49,803 bases of DNA, from positions 1 through 49,803 of the forward strand of contig QXVZ01007433.1 in assembly GCA_008931825.1 (NCBI GenBank). The letters run 5' to 3'. Numbering within the stretch: the first letter of the stretch is position 1; the number at the start of each line of letters is the position of its first letter. Positions 24,901 through 34,800 of this stretch are shown here, piece by piece. Under the pieces are notes generated by a model. That model did no database searches. It was not told where the DNA came from and saw only the letters and a program-made list of their open reading frames with translations. The position numbers and the translations under genes are program-made. The stretch comes from Phallusia fumigata. Its lineage: Eukaryota > Chordata > Ascidiacea > Phlebobranchia > Ascidiidae.

Positions 24901-27740
24901 GCAATCCGCCAACCTGGGAATGACCGTGGCTTGTTATGGGGAAACAGAGGATGGGGTTGGAGCCCCAGTTTTTGACGAATCTGGTGAACTGGTCTGTCTC
25001 AAACCCTTTCCCTGCATGCCAACCCATTTCTGGAATGACGCAGATGGCACATTGTATAAAAAAGCCTATTTCTCAAAATTTCCAGGTCAGTATGTTAATT
25101 GAAAATGTTGATGTCACGCTGTTGTTTGGCAAGATTGCAGTATTAACATATGAACAGACTTCAAGAGCAGCTTAATTAAAAATAATAACTGCCAGAGAAC
25201 TAGTGTAGGTGTGATGATGACAATAGCAATTGTCGAAACATTTGCAATTAAATGTATCCACTACATACAAGTTTTCTGGCAGTTAGGTTTATAATCAAGC
25301 AGTGTTAACACTATGTTAAATTGTTAAGCATTTTGATTCCCAGTGACTTGCCAAGCACAGGATGTAATGTTTTGACGTTTTTTTAAGTAAACTTTTCGCG
25401 CTTCTATTGCAAGTAAATTTTTTTGTCTTCCAGTGACCCATGTGAATAAACCGGTTTTTCAAAAAAAGATTTTATTGTCAATTAGTTCGGATAGCTTAAA
25501 ACTGGCGAGTTTTTTCCTATTACGTCGTGTCTTCGTAATGTAACGATAAAGTGTGTGCTGATTACTAACATGCAATGCATAGCCCAAGGCAAACATACAT
25601 ATATTTTACTTGGCAACTGGTTGCGTTTTCAACATCTAGTGTATGTTTGCCAGGCATTTGGTCACATGGAGACTTTTGCATTGAGAACTCCCACACCCAC
25701 GGATTCGTGATGCTTGGCCGAAGCGATGCGACCCTGAATCCTAACGGAGTGAGATTCGGGACCTCAGAACTTTACACAATCAGTGAGCAGAAAAGATAGT
25801 TTATCGTTTTTGTGTATTGTAAGTCGGGTAAACTTTATTACCTGTATGGACTAGCATATGTGGAGATTCACTCACGTCACACTAATAAACTTTCAAATTT
25901 CGGCGACACACCTCCGCCAGCGTTTTGCGCCAGGGCAGCCCTTTAAAGATAATAATTTCGATTTTATCGTTACAAAACGTCATAAACGCACAGTGGGCAG
26001 TCCTATTGGAGTTTGGATTAACGAATTGCCAAACTGTCGTTACGTCCAAATTTGCCAAGGATAAAATGTTGTTTTTTTAAGTTTGTAATTAAGTTACACT
26101 GGTTTCGAAAATATATTAACTACTCTATAGTGAACAACACTTAGTTTACTTGCACTTTGGGGCGCGTATGCTTCAAGCAGATAAAAAACTATTAGATAAG
26201 TGGTTTTCACCTTCTTGGTACCGTGACCCACAAAATATATTCTACCTAATCAGCGTTTCCCTTTCAAAAATACGAACCACCTTCGTTACCAAACCATAAT
26301 CGAACGAAGAGCCAGCATAATTATCTTTAACGAGATAACTGATGCTGCATTCTGGAGATGGGGGTAGCGACCAACAGGTTAAAAAACCCCAATATTAGAT
26401 GAATTTTTAATGCCCAATATGTTTCATTATTCCAGTTGACTCGCAGTTTCGCAATGAGATCGTGGACTCAGTGGCGGCTGCACAAAGGCACAATCCGAGG
26501 AAAAGTTGCGAAGAAAACAGGATTTATAACCAGGAACGGGTTGTCCTTTTCCTGAAGATGGCGCCTGGTGTTGTACTAGATGAAAACCTCAAGTCAAGGG
26601 TTCGATTGAACATAAGAACGCAGCTCTCACCAAGACACGTGCCAGCTGTTATTATGGAAATCGAAGATGTTCCAGTAAGTGCCGCTGACTGAACCAAATT
26701 AAAAATCTTAGTCCACTTAATGGCCCCATTAACTGTACAACTTTGCAGTTGTCCAAATTTGATATATGTTAAAAAAAGAAGTGTTAAAGTTACCAATAAT
26801 GGGTTCACTTCAAAAAGCACTCACATCAAAGGCCTACATAAACATTTCGAAATTTGGTTGTTACTGGGCCTTTATACCTTCAGGAAACGGGCGAGTTTGC
26901 TTCGTAACATTCCATTTCGTCAAAGTAGACCGATATACAAAATGCACTATATTAGTGATGGCAATATCGGCTATATATTAGGGTTGGGCCGAACCGAGCC
27001 AGAACCCGAGTACTCGGTACCGAGCATCGCAATTTTTGATGCAAATTTTTGATGTAGGTTTATTAGATTTTTATTGACGGATTTAATCACTGCTAACGTA
27101 CGAAAGTAGTGTTCCATTTTTGAAGTCTGCAAGAATAAAAGTGACTGTTTTTAATAACGTCAAAGAGTGGAAACACGCATATCTTAAAGTGTTTTTAATT
27201 AGTTGTTGTTGTTACTCAAAAAACTCATGGGTGTTTCACTTAGCGTTGGCTTGCCTCACATGTTATGCAGAAAGGGACCTCTAGATCTTAGATAGGGCAC
27301 TGGTGGCCAGATAAGGGACCTTGAAAAAGTAAAAAACTACAGTGTAAATGGGAATGTTTGTGACGTCACAATGCACCGAGCGTGCTCGACCGAGCACCGA
27401 GCGTTAACGTGAGATGCTCGGTGCTCGACCAAACAGAACACTTGCAGTTTTGGCCCATCCCTACTATATATTACGTAGTTNCACCGAGCGTGCTCGACCG
27501 AGCACCGAGCGTTAACGTGAGATGCTCGGTGCTCGACCAAACCCCCCACTTGCAGTTTTGGCCCATCCCTACTATATATTACGTAGTTTCCTCTTTATAC
27601 AGTACACCATCAGCGGGAAGAAGGTTGAAGTTGCAATCACTCGCATTCTATCCGGTGTTGACATTAAAGAAAGGGGGGCTTTTCGAAACCCACAATCGTT
27701 GGACCTCTACAAAGACATACCAAGCCTGTGCGACTTTTAG
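21973..27740 (+). CDS. AACS: Acetoacetyl-CoA synthetase
   Basis: Thirteen coding exons: 21973-22099, 22197-22418, 22573-22683, 22788-22885, 22997-23196, 23451-23592, 23680-23760, 24191-24315, 24424-24611, 24834-25085, 25654-25782, 26436-26674 and 27603-27740. All phases agree, giving 683 residues (human 672). This cytosolic enzyme of the ANL superfamily activates acetoacetate with ATP and CoA to acetoacetyl-CoA for lipid and sterol synthesis. Hallmarks: [31 protein letters not shown], the ATP loop [19 protein letters not shown] (~285-293 core), [51 protein letters not shown], and the C-terminal SGKKVEVAI carrying the catalytic Lys (~644-645). It ends in [13 protein letters not shown], as in vertebrates. 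An AG at 21966-21967, after a short T-run, lies just before the ATG. Introns 7 and 12 contain transposons; a short exon-12 stretch (about [12 protein letters not shown]) is longer than in human. Confidence 0.97.
23805..24098. mobile_element. Candidate MITE in AACS intron 7
   Basis: About 294 bp bounded by short inverted ends CGCGCCGA / TCGGCGCC (one mismatch) and flanked by TA on both sides, consistent with a TA target duplication. Inside, the units GGGTATGCC and GGCATACCC recur as inverted repeats near the right end (24028-24087) and once near the left (23829-23837). It carries two complete CRE palindromes TGACGTCA at 23845-23852 and 23858-23865. There is no transposase frame, so it would be non-autonomous. 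The superfamily is uncertain. Confidence 0.55.
26979..27571. mobile_element. Non-autonomous hAT-type DNA transposon in AACS intron 12
   Basis: The ends TAGGGTTGGGCC (26979) and GGCCCATCCCTA are inverted repeats with one mismatch, typical of hAT elements. Both are flanked by the 8-bp direct repeat CTATATAT (26971-26978; 27464-27471 and again 27572-27579), the target-duplication length of hAT. Near the right end lies a perfect hairpin, CGAGCACCGAGC / GCTCGGTGCTCG with a 13-nt loop; Gly/Arg-like CGAG-rich words also sit near the left end. A CRE palindrome TGACGTCA is at 27361-27368. There is no transposase frame. Original length is about 485 bp (26979-27463); the extra right end is a tandem duplication. 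Confidence 0.8.
27374..27589 (+). repeat. 108-bp tandem duplication around an N
   Basis: 27374-27480 and 27482-27589 are near-identical, separated by the only ambiguous base seen (N, 27481). Each contains the hAT right end, its target duplication and TTACGTAGTT flank. The clear difference is a short stretch CAGAAC versus CCCCCC. It could be a true duplication or two alleles placed in series by assembly. Confidence 0.85.
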
Positions 27741-29461
27741 ATAGCAGTATCTTCCAACTTTTTAGGACCAACGCAGGTTTTTGAAGTGAAGCATTGTGAC
27801 AAATTCTGTGAAACGTATTAGATATGTCGATGCAGTTTAGCTGAAAAAGTTGTTTGACTATATACTGTAATAGTTTCGATTTGTGATACGGTAATGACGA
27901 CAAAGATCGAATTGTAAACTGCACAAAGTTTAGTTTTTGCCAGTTGCTTGCTTACCTTCTTACACTACGTGTTTTTACGCATTTAAAACCAACCCGGCTT
28001 TGGGCTAAAAGGTGCACCCCAAAAATCGTTTTTAACTCACCCATCACGATGTTGCCTGACCAAAAAGTAGCTACCATGGTTGTAGATATATCACATTTAC
28101 TTATTTTACGTTTTGCACTTTTTGTTTGAGACGTATATACTTATACACACCTCACCAAACACAAATGCTTCAACGCACCTGTTTTACCATTCTTAAATTG
28201 TTACTGTGCAACTAATGATTTTGCGGTACTGCAAATCATTACTTAAAGCAGCTTGCTGTGTTTGCTTTGCCTATACTTGTACTCACGAAGCTAATAAATT
28301 TAAAACAAAAGAGAAACGTCTGGGTACTGGTGAGCTAAACTTTAAATTCAGTTCGTTTGTGTCCTCGCTGATGGCTGGAACAAAGTCAGAAATTATTTTC
28401 GGTCCGCTTTTTAGCTTCCATCTCCTGTTTAGTTTCGTTGGGAAATTTGATATTGTTTTTGAATTTCTTTCGCTTCTTAAGTTGGTGACTTCAGTTTTGG
28501 TCCCACTGATTTGCAGAAATTCCGTTACTTTCTCAAGGAAACACAAGCGACTGAGGTAGGGTCAGAACCCACAACCTTTCGATCGCAAGACAGTCGCGCT
28601 AAACCTTGGCGGAGCTGTTGCCTGTATTCGACGAATCCTGCAACATTCGCGTTCGTGAACTGCACAAACCTGGTTTAAACACCCACTCTAAAACCCTTTT
28701 AAGAAAAGGCTATTCCGTAGCTCCCGGGCTCCGGAACAATGTATCTACTGAACCATCTTCAATGGGCCATATAGGGATTTACAAACTGGCGGTGGAAGTT
28801 AAAACAAGCAAAGTCAGCGTTTTGATTCGAATCCGTCCCGCCATTGTGCACGTTCAGTATATGTTGATCCAATTTTGCTTTTGTTTTTCGCATTTCCTTG
28901 TTTGCACACACCCTCACGAGTATTACTGGTTGCTTCCGTCGATTGCTAAAAAGTCACAAGACTCTGTCTGGTGGTTTCCCCTGCACGTTCCCTGAAACTG
29001 TTCCATTCACAACGATTGGCGCCCCGCAGCGCTGTTCAAACACCAAGCTTTGTGAACCAGAAATGCGTGTCGGCGTTTGTTTCGCAAACCAATCACGTCT
29101 AAACTGTGGAATTTTGTGGGTGTTTTGTTTGGAAGCGTATTAAATTACAGGTTGCTTGGTATGGTACAGCATCGTACACATCAGCAGATAAGCTAAAACT
29201 TTGACCAAATTAACTGAAAAGTTGCGTCTGTTAAGTATTTATAATGATATTAATCATGTCTTTTTTTAACACTCCACTTTGGCTCAGAGGCAGTGCCAGG
29301 CTGCCAGCAAGGCTTTTTGACATTGGGTATATCTGTGCAACGACAAATGATGAAACAGAAAACAACAAGAAATGCTTTAATGCATTGGTGTTTATTGTGC
29401 TTGTGTTTAGGGATGTTTCTGTGATTTCTCCATCCACATTTTAGCTAATTATTTTTTAATC
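27741..29461. other. Intergenic between AACS and DRAM2-like
   Basis: AACS 3' region and DRAM2 upstream region. It contains a tRNA-derived SINE-like fragment (28545-28612, minus). An open frame over 28606-28995 has no recognisable family. Acceptor-like sites (29409-29410 and 29443-29444) precede the DRAM2 start. Confidence 0.5.
28545..28612 (-). repeat. tRNA-derived SINE-like fragment (copy 1)
   Basis: On the minus strand it reads CCGCCAAGG..TTAGCGCGACTG, CTTGCG, then AAGGTTGTGGGTTCTGACCC and CAGTCGCTTG. The GGTTCTGACCC part is a pol III B-box-like motif. It aligns with the plus-strand copy at 31564-31650, but the A-box half is shortened. Confidence 0.6.
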
Positions 29462-30768
29462 ATGGGGCCATTCTGGTTTCAACGGGGTTTGGCATTCCTA
29501 CCAGTGTTTTTAGTTGTTTGGACCTATCTTACCTTTACAATATCATACATCATTGCTGTATCAAGGGGTGATGTGGACCCTGGCTTTCCATACATTTCAG
29601 ACACTGGTGCAAGAAGACCAGAAAGTTCTATTTTTGGACAAATGCTAAACATTTCTGCTGTAACAGGTTAGTAATGTTATTTATAAATGGTTGGGGTAAA
29701 TATATTCAAAGTGCTGAGATAATAACATTTAATCACTATGGGCCAATAATTTTACTAAAGATCACATGACTTCTTAAAGCTTGTGCATGTTTTTAGTAAA
29801 TTTTAGAGTTTACATTTTTATAGTAGAGTTTTTTTGGTTTTTAGCATTGGCTTGCTTGTATATACGTTACAAGCAGGTTACTGGCTATACGGAAATGCTG
29901 GACATGGAAAAAACAAGGATTGTTACAATTTTAAACAAAGTATCCATGGGCATGGCGGTGCTCATTTGTTTGGGTCTTTCTTTAGTGGCAAACTTTCAGG
30001 TTGGTACTTGCAAGACCATTGGGTGTTAAAATACACTAAAACACCTCAGTGCAAAGCAGAAACCTCTTTTGTGCTTTAGGAAACCAGTGTACTCGGAGTA
30101 CACATATGTGGTGCGCTGATGGCTTTCGTGCTAGGAACAGTATATGCATTCATCCAATCATACATCACATACAAAATGCATCCAGAAGTAAACAGCAGAC
30201 ACATTTTTCATGCAAGATTAATAATTGCTTGTATGTGTGCTGCAGCAATGATTGGAGGTAATGATACAATTTTAATGAAGAACACAAGTTTTTCTGTTTT
30301 TGCTGCTAAGGCAAGCAAGAATTGATAAAAAAATTCAGAGACTGCATAGTTACTCTTTACATATTTAGGTGCAATTTCCACATCGTTTGTACCGGCAATT
30401 GATAAGGAAGGAAATATGAAACTGCATTGGAAGCCAGGAGAAAAAGTAGGTTGTTGGCGTTTGGATTTAATCCATTACAGCCAAAATGTTTGTTGTTTGT
30501 TTTAGCAAAAGCACTGCAAATGTATACGGAGGATGTAAAATTTAAAATAAGCTTATTGATTTGTTGTTAGGGGTATCCTGCACACTTGGCCAGCACCATC
30601 TGTGAATGGATCTTGGCCGGGTCATTTTTGGCATTTTTTTACACCTTTATTCGTGACTTTCAAGTGATATCAATCCGTGCTGAAACTCATCTGCATAACA
30701 ATACATTATACCACCGTCACGGAGAGGAAATACGGGAAGATGAACAAGAAGGAGACCAGCTGGCATAA
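29462..30768 (+). CDS. DRAM2: DRAM2-like lysosomal/autophagy membrane protein
   Basis: Five exons: 29462-29666, 29845-29999, 30080-30257, 30369-30445 and 30571-30768, phases consistent, 270 residues (human DRAM2 is 266). Six hydrophobic segments fit the DRAM/TMEM150/FRAG1 topology. Conserved family words are RGLAFLPVFLVVWTY, YISDTGARRPES, GQMLNISAV, YIRYKQV, CLGLSLVANFQ, KLHWKPGEKGYPAHL and TFIRDFQVISIRAE..LHNNTLY. DRAM proteins sit in lysosomal membranes and promote autophagy; DRAM2 is needed in vertebrate photoreceptors. The acidic C-terminal tail (EEIREDEQEGDQLA) differs from vertebrates. DRAM1 and DRAM2 are hard to separate, but YISDTG...HGLTLY-like ends favour DRAM2. It is convergent with RTRAF. 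Confidence 0.92.
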
Positions 30769-31563
30769 AATATTCTGTGCAAATGTTCAAACTGCAACTT
30801 CGTTAAATCTCCAGCCCTTTGCAATGAGCACAGTAAAAGCAATTTTGCTGTTTACTTATTTTTTTCACTCAAATCCACTCATCCCAACAGTAAAATCATG
30901 CTGTTAATTTGCAAGTGCCTGGGATGAAAGTGTTAATTAAGGCATCACTGTTGTGTTGATTGATTGAACCACTAGTGTTGAAGATTTTAAATGCCACCTT
31001 TTTAATGTTGCTGTAATGTTGTGTCAATGAAATTGGTTCATTGTTTTATCAGTATGTTGCTTCAACATAAACATGTTCAGGAATGCACTTGACAAATTTA
31101 CACAAACATGAAATATTCCAGACAATAGGATGTTTATCAGAAACAACTGTGAATGAAATGCTTGCACATTTTTGATACTGGGATCTGCCCCACAGCTGAC
31201 AATGATTCACTCTTGCAGGCCTGGCATACTAATTCTTCAGAAACAACGGAATTTTTCCTCTGTTGTCTTTTTAACCAGATTAACAGGACAGGATAATTAA
31301 AGCATTGTTGTTAGTTTCCAGTGGGCTACAACAAAAAAGCATACCTACGTGAAGTTCTACCCTTACAATAGCACTTTCATGTATCATGGCAACCACAGTG
31401 CTAGTAGCTCAACTGTAGCTAGGGATGTACAATGTAGAATTTTGACCCCGTAAGTATACAAATCGAAAGTGGTATTTCCTTCAGGTATGGGATTCCAAAG
31501 TCTCCAACTTAAAATCTGCAACCTTGCCAATACCATCATTCATCTGAGTTTGGTAGTATTTGT

Positions 31564-31650
31564 CCGCCAAGATGGCCGAGTGGTTAGCGTGACTGCCTTG
31601 TGCACACAAGGTTGTGGGTTCTCATCCCATCTCGGTCGCTTGCTCCGCCT
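31564..31650 (+). repeat. tRNA-derived SINE-like element (copy 2)
   Basis: It contains an A-box TGGCCGAGTGG and a B-box-like GGTTCTCATCC at tRNA-like spacing, with CCTTG..CAAGG between them. The anticodon loop would have six bases and the acceptor stem pairs poorly, so a working tRNA is unlikely. It aligns with the opposite-strand copy at 28545-28612. Confidence 0.65.
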
Positions 31651-31776
31651 TCCAAGGATAAAAATGAAACAAACATACTGTGGCTGTTTTATTGGCTAAA
31701 TGTTTCGTCAGTCCTGCCATGGAAAAAGAATCTCCATGTAATTACTGTGACTACTTGATACATTAAGCAAACTTTT

Positions 31777-31782
31777 TTTATT
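31777..31782 (-). other. Probable RTRAF polyadenylation signal (AATAAA)
   Basis: AATAAA on the minus strand, 36 bp beyond the RTRAF stop codon. Confidence 0.55.
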
Positions 31783-31818
31783 TTTAAATAGCACCATTAG
31801 TAACCATATTGCATGTTG

Positions 31819-34800
31819 TTACATTCTTCCCACTTTGCCAAGTCGTTCGTCTGTTTTCGGATTGGCAGTGAGTGTTTGGACTGCAACAACGGCATTGTTT
31901 ATGTCAGTCTGCAGTTGACGCAATTCATTTATGTGCAGCAGACGCAATGCACGGGCAGCTCTGTTCAATAAAGGATCACCAGTATCAAACCCAAGTTCCT
32001 GTTCATCTAATGGTACAGTTATTTTCTGCAAAAAATAGTATACCATTTTACCAGCGATCTAGAAAAAAATTATTTGTTGGTAATGCCAAAGCAGTTTTAT
32101 TGCAAACGGATTGTGGTCATGGTTATGTTCTTTTACAACCACCTCAATCTTTGGTTTTTATAGCAGGAAGCTTGGACAAGCATTGCACTTTTGCACCCCA
32201 AAAGGTTACACAAATTAAAACCTTCAAAAAGTCAGTTTTAAGTCAAAGCATCTGCAAAATTGACTTAAGCTTGCCAGCTGGCTATTTTAAAGCATAACCT
32301 GCTAAGGTATTTGGTCAGAGTATAAAAAACAGAAGACTTACTTTGTCTGTGTTGTTTGTTGTTGATTTGTTGGCTTTGGACAATCTTTCCTCCACTAAAA
32401 TCTTTACAGCTTCAAGTGTAATCCTGTCATCTTCATGAAGTGGAATGTCAAGGATTTTGGCAAGATTTCTTACCCCTTGTTTAAAATCAGGATCACTTGC
32501 TGCATTTGAGCAATGGATTACATTTTGCAATGTTTGAAATGCAAAACAAACAAAAATAGCCTATAACAATAGAGATGAACAAAACCAAGAAAGTGCCGAG
32601 CACTCCAAGCATTGTCATGTTTTAATGCCTGGCTCTAGCACTTTAAGCAGGGAGTGACAAAAAAACTGCTGAATAATGAAAATTAACATGAGATATAGTT
32701 GCTTAGCCAAACTGAACAGTTGCAGTTTTCACCACACCAAGTAAAAATTGCAATAGAAAATGGAAATGAGTTTAAGATGGACTTACATTTGATATTAGTT
32801 AGGGAGCTTATTCCAGTTGTTGATCTTTTAGCTGCAATAGACTTTCCATCCACAGCTTGGTATTCTTTCACTACATAACATTAAAACAACTGGAAAGGTG
32901 TCCTTCACCATACTGCAAAACCACATATCACACAATTTAAAAATGATATGTAAATAAAAGTATTGTTTCTGCAAGCAGAAACACATGGGTTCGTCCATTT
33001 TCGAAGTTGTAGATTATGCATTAAAAACTGAAATTGAACATTACAATGGCATGAAAAATCCTCACATCAAAAAAATGACCATAATCTTGTTTCATCCAAA
33101 TCCTTTAAATGTTTGGGCAAAAGTGCATGGACAAAATGCAGAGGGAAAAAAGAAGAAAAAAATCAGAGGGAAAATCATATGTGTCCCCATTAGGAACGGA
33201 AAACATAAATGTCCTATCAAACAAATTACACATTTTGGGCTTAAATAGGTTAAATGCCTACCATTGTCCCCATATTCAAGTCGAACAGCATATCCAAGTA
33301 ACCAGTCTGTGACTGCAAGAGTGTCGCTGACTTGAAATGGACAGTCCAAAGCTTTCAAATATTCAACCAATGATTTTTCCCATTGTTTGGACTTTAAGAA
33401 AAAGCAAATACGTAAATGGGTATCCAAGTTAACATCACACAAAAAGCAATGCATATGTACGTAATTTTGGAATTTCAAGACTTTCAATTAGTGCACAATT
33501 CAGGATAGGATACAAACATCAGATACATTATCAACAACGTTTTTTGGCTGTTGCAAGTGCTGACAGCAACCTGCATTGTATCAGGAACACCAAACATAAT
33601 TTATATTTGCATGATTGCACAAACGGGTTTGGGAAGTTGTTGTTGCCAACCACCATTTACATTTATAGAACTAGCTTAGTTAAGGAGCTAAATGACTCAG
33701 TGTACCTTAACGGATTTGTACACCAGCAGAGAATGGTCCCAGCTACTACTTATTTGTGTTTACTACTTATAAGTGGAATATTTAATCCTAAGCATTTAAA
33801 TCCATGCAGATTCAATTCCAAATTTGGCGTTGATATCAGGTATATAATTGGAACCACTAAAATTTAATCCACAATAGCATCTAAACATCCAAATTTCATC
33901 TTTCTTTGCTCTTAAAGCGACATTTCCATAGAAAGCAGCGCCAACACCAAGCCATTTGTTTCACTATTTGGATAATATCCAGCCGCCCATTTAATGTCAT
34001 AATAAACAGTAACGAAAACGGTGGCTTACCAAATATAAACATACCATACACACTACCACCCAATTTAAAAAGGAGATGTATTCCCAACAATCTTTCACAT
34101 TTGGTCTCATAGTTACTTTTTATGGCATAGTTTCTGCAGGCATACAGTTGTACATAATCTGTTTTTCCAGTTATGTTAGGCTTTAGGCTTAAAACAGCAA
34201 TCAGTGCACCACAATGACATGTTACACAACCTGTTAGGGGGCTAGAGTTATGGGGTCAAACAAAACAGATGGCACAACTTCATGACTATAATATGATATT
34301 ATCTACCAGCTGTGAAGGATTCATCCAAATCGAACAAACATTTCACATTAAGAATAAAGCCATAGTCAGCAAAGTGGTTATCGCTATGTGTTTGGACTTT
34401 TATGGCATCATTTGAATAATCAAAAAGTTAATACAAGACTTAGATCCGATATTCTGGATTCAAAACAATTATTCTGCAATAGTCAGGTATTCTACCATGA
34501 ACATTCCTAATGTACATACAAATAACAACATACAGATATGTTTCTTAGATGTGTCCGGTCTTCAATTTTGTAGTGTCTTATTTTCTGATCCTCAAGCCAG
34601 ACAACCAGGTTTCTAAAACTTTCCCCATCTGAAATATTGAAGCAAAATGTTGACACATTTCATTTTGTGGTTAATTAGTGAGGTAAAATTAGTATCAAAA
34701 CAGAAAATACAAAAAAACAAACAATAATAAGTGCTGAAGCAAGCATTAGTAAATGTTTACTCATACATCAAGTATTTAATAGCTATCACCATGCATGGGA

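Larger units (their letters stand above)
30769..31818. other. Convergent intergenic region (DRAM2 / RTRAF 3' ends)
   Basis: Holds both 3' UTRs and a SINE-like element at 31564-31650. No exon was recognised. Confidence 0.6.

Noticed and set aside
27374-27589. CRISPR-like or satellite repeat
   Set aside because: There are only two copies, without spacers, and the unit is the end of a transposon plus flank with an N between; eukaryotic context.
28606-28995. 129-codon plus-strand frame between AACS and DRAM2
   Set aside because: It overlaps the edge of a SINE-like fragment, shows no domain, and no splice signals support it.
31564-31650. Functional tRNA gene
   Set aside because: A- and B-box-like motifs are present, but the anticodon loop is one base short, the acceptor stem pairs badly, and a diverged sister copy exists at 28545. 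A SINE-like origin fits better.
33092-33487. 131-codon minus-strand frame as a separate gene
   Set aside because: Only its middle (33262-33391) is coding, as RTRAF exon 3; the rest is intron read-through.
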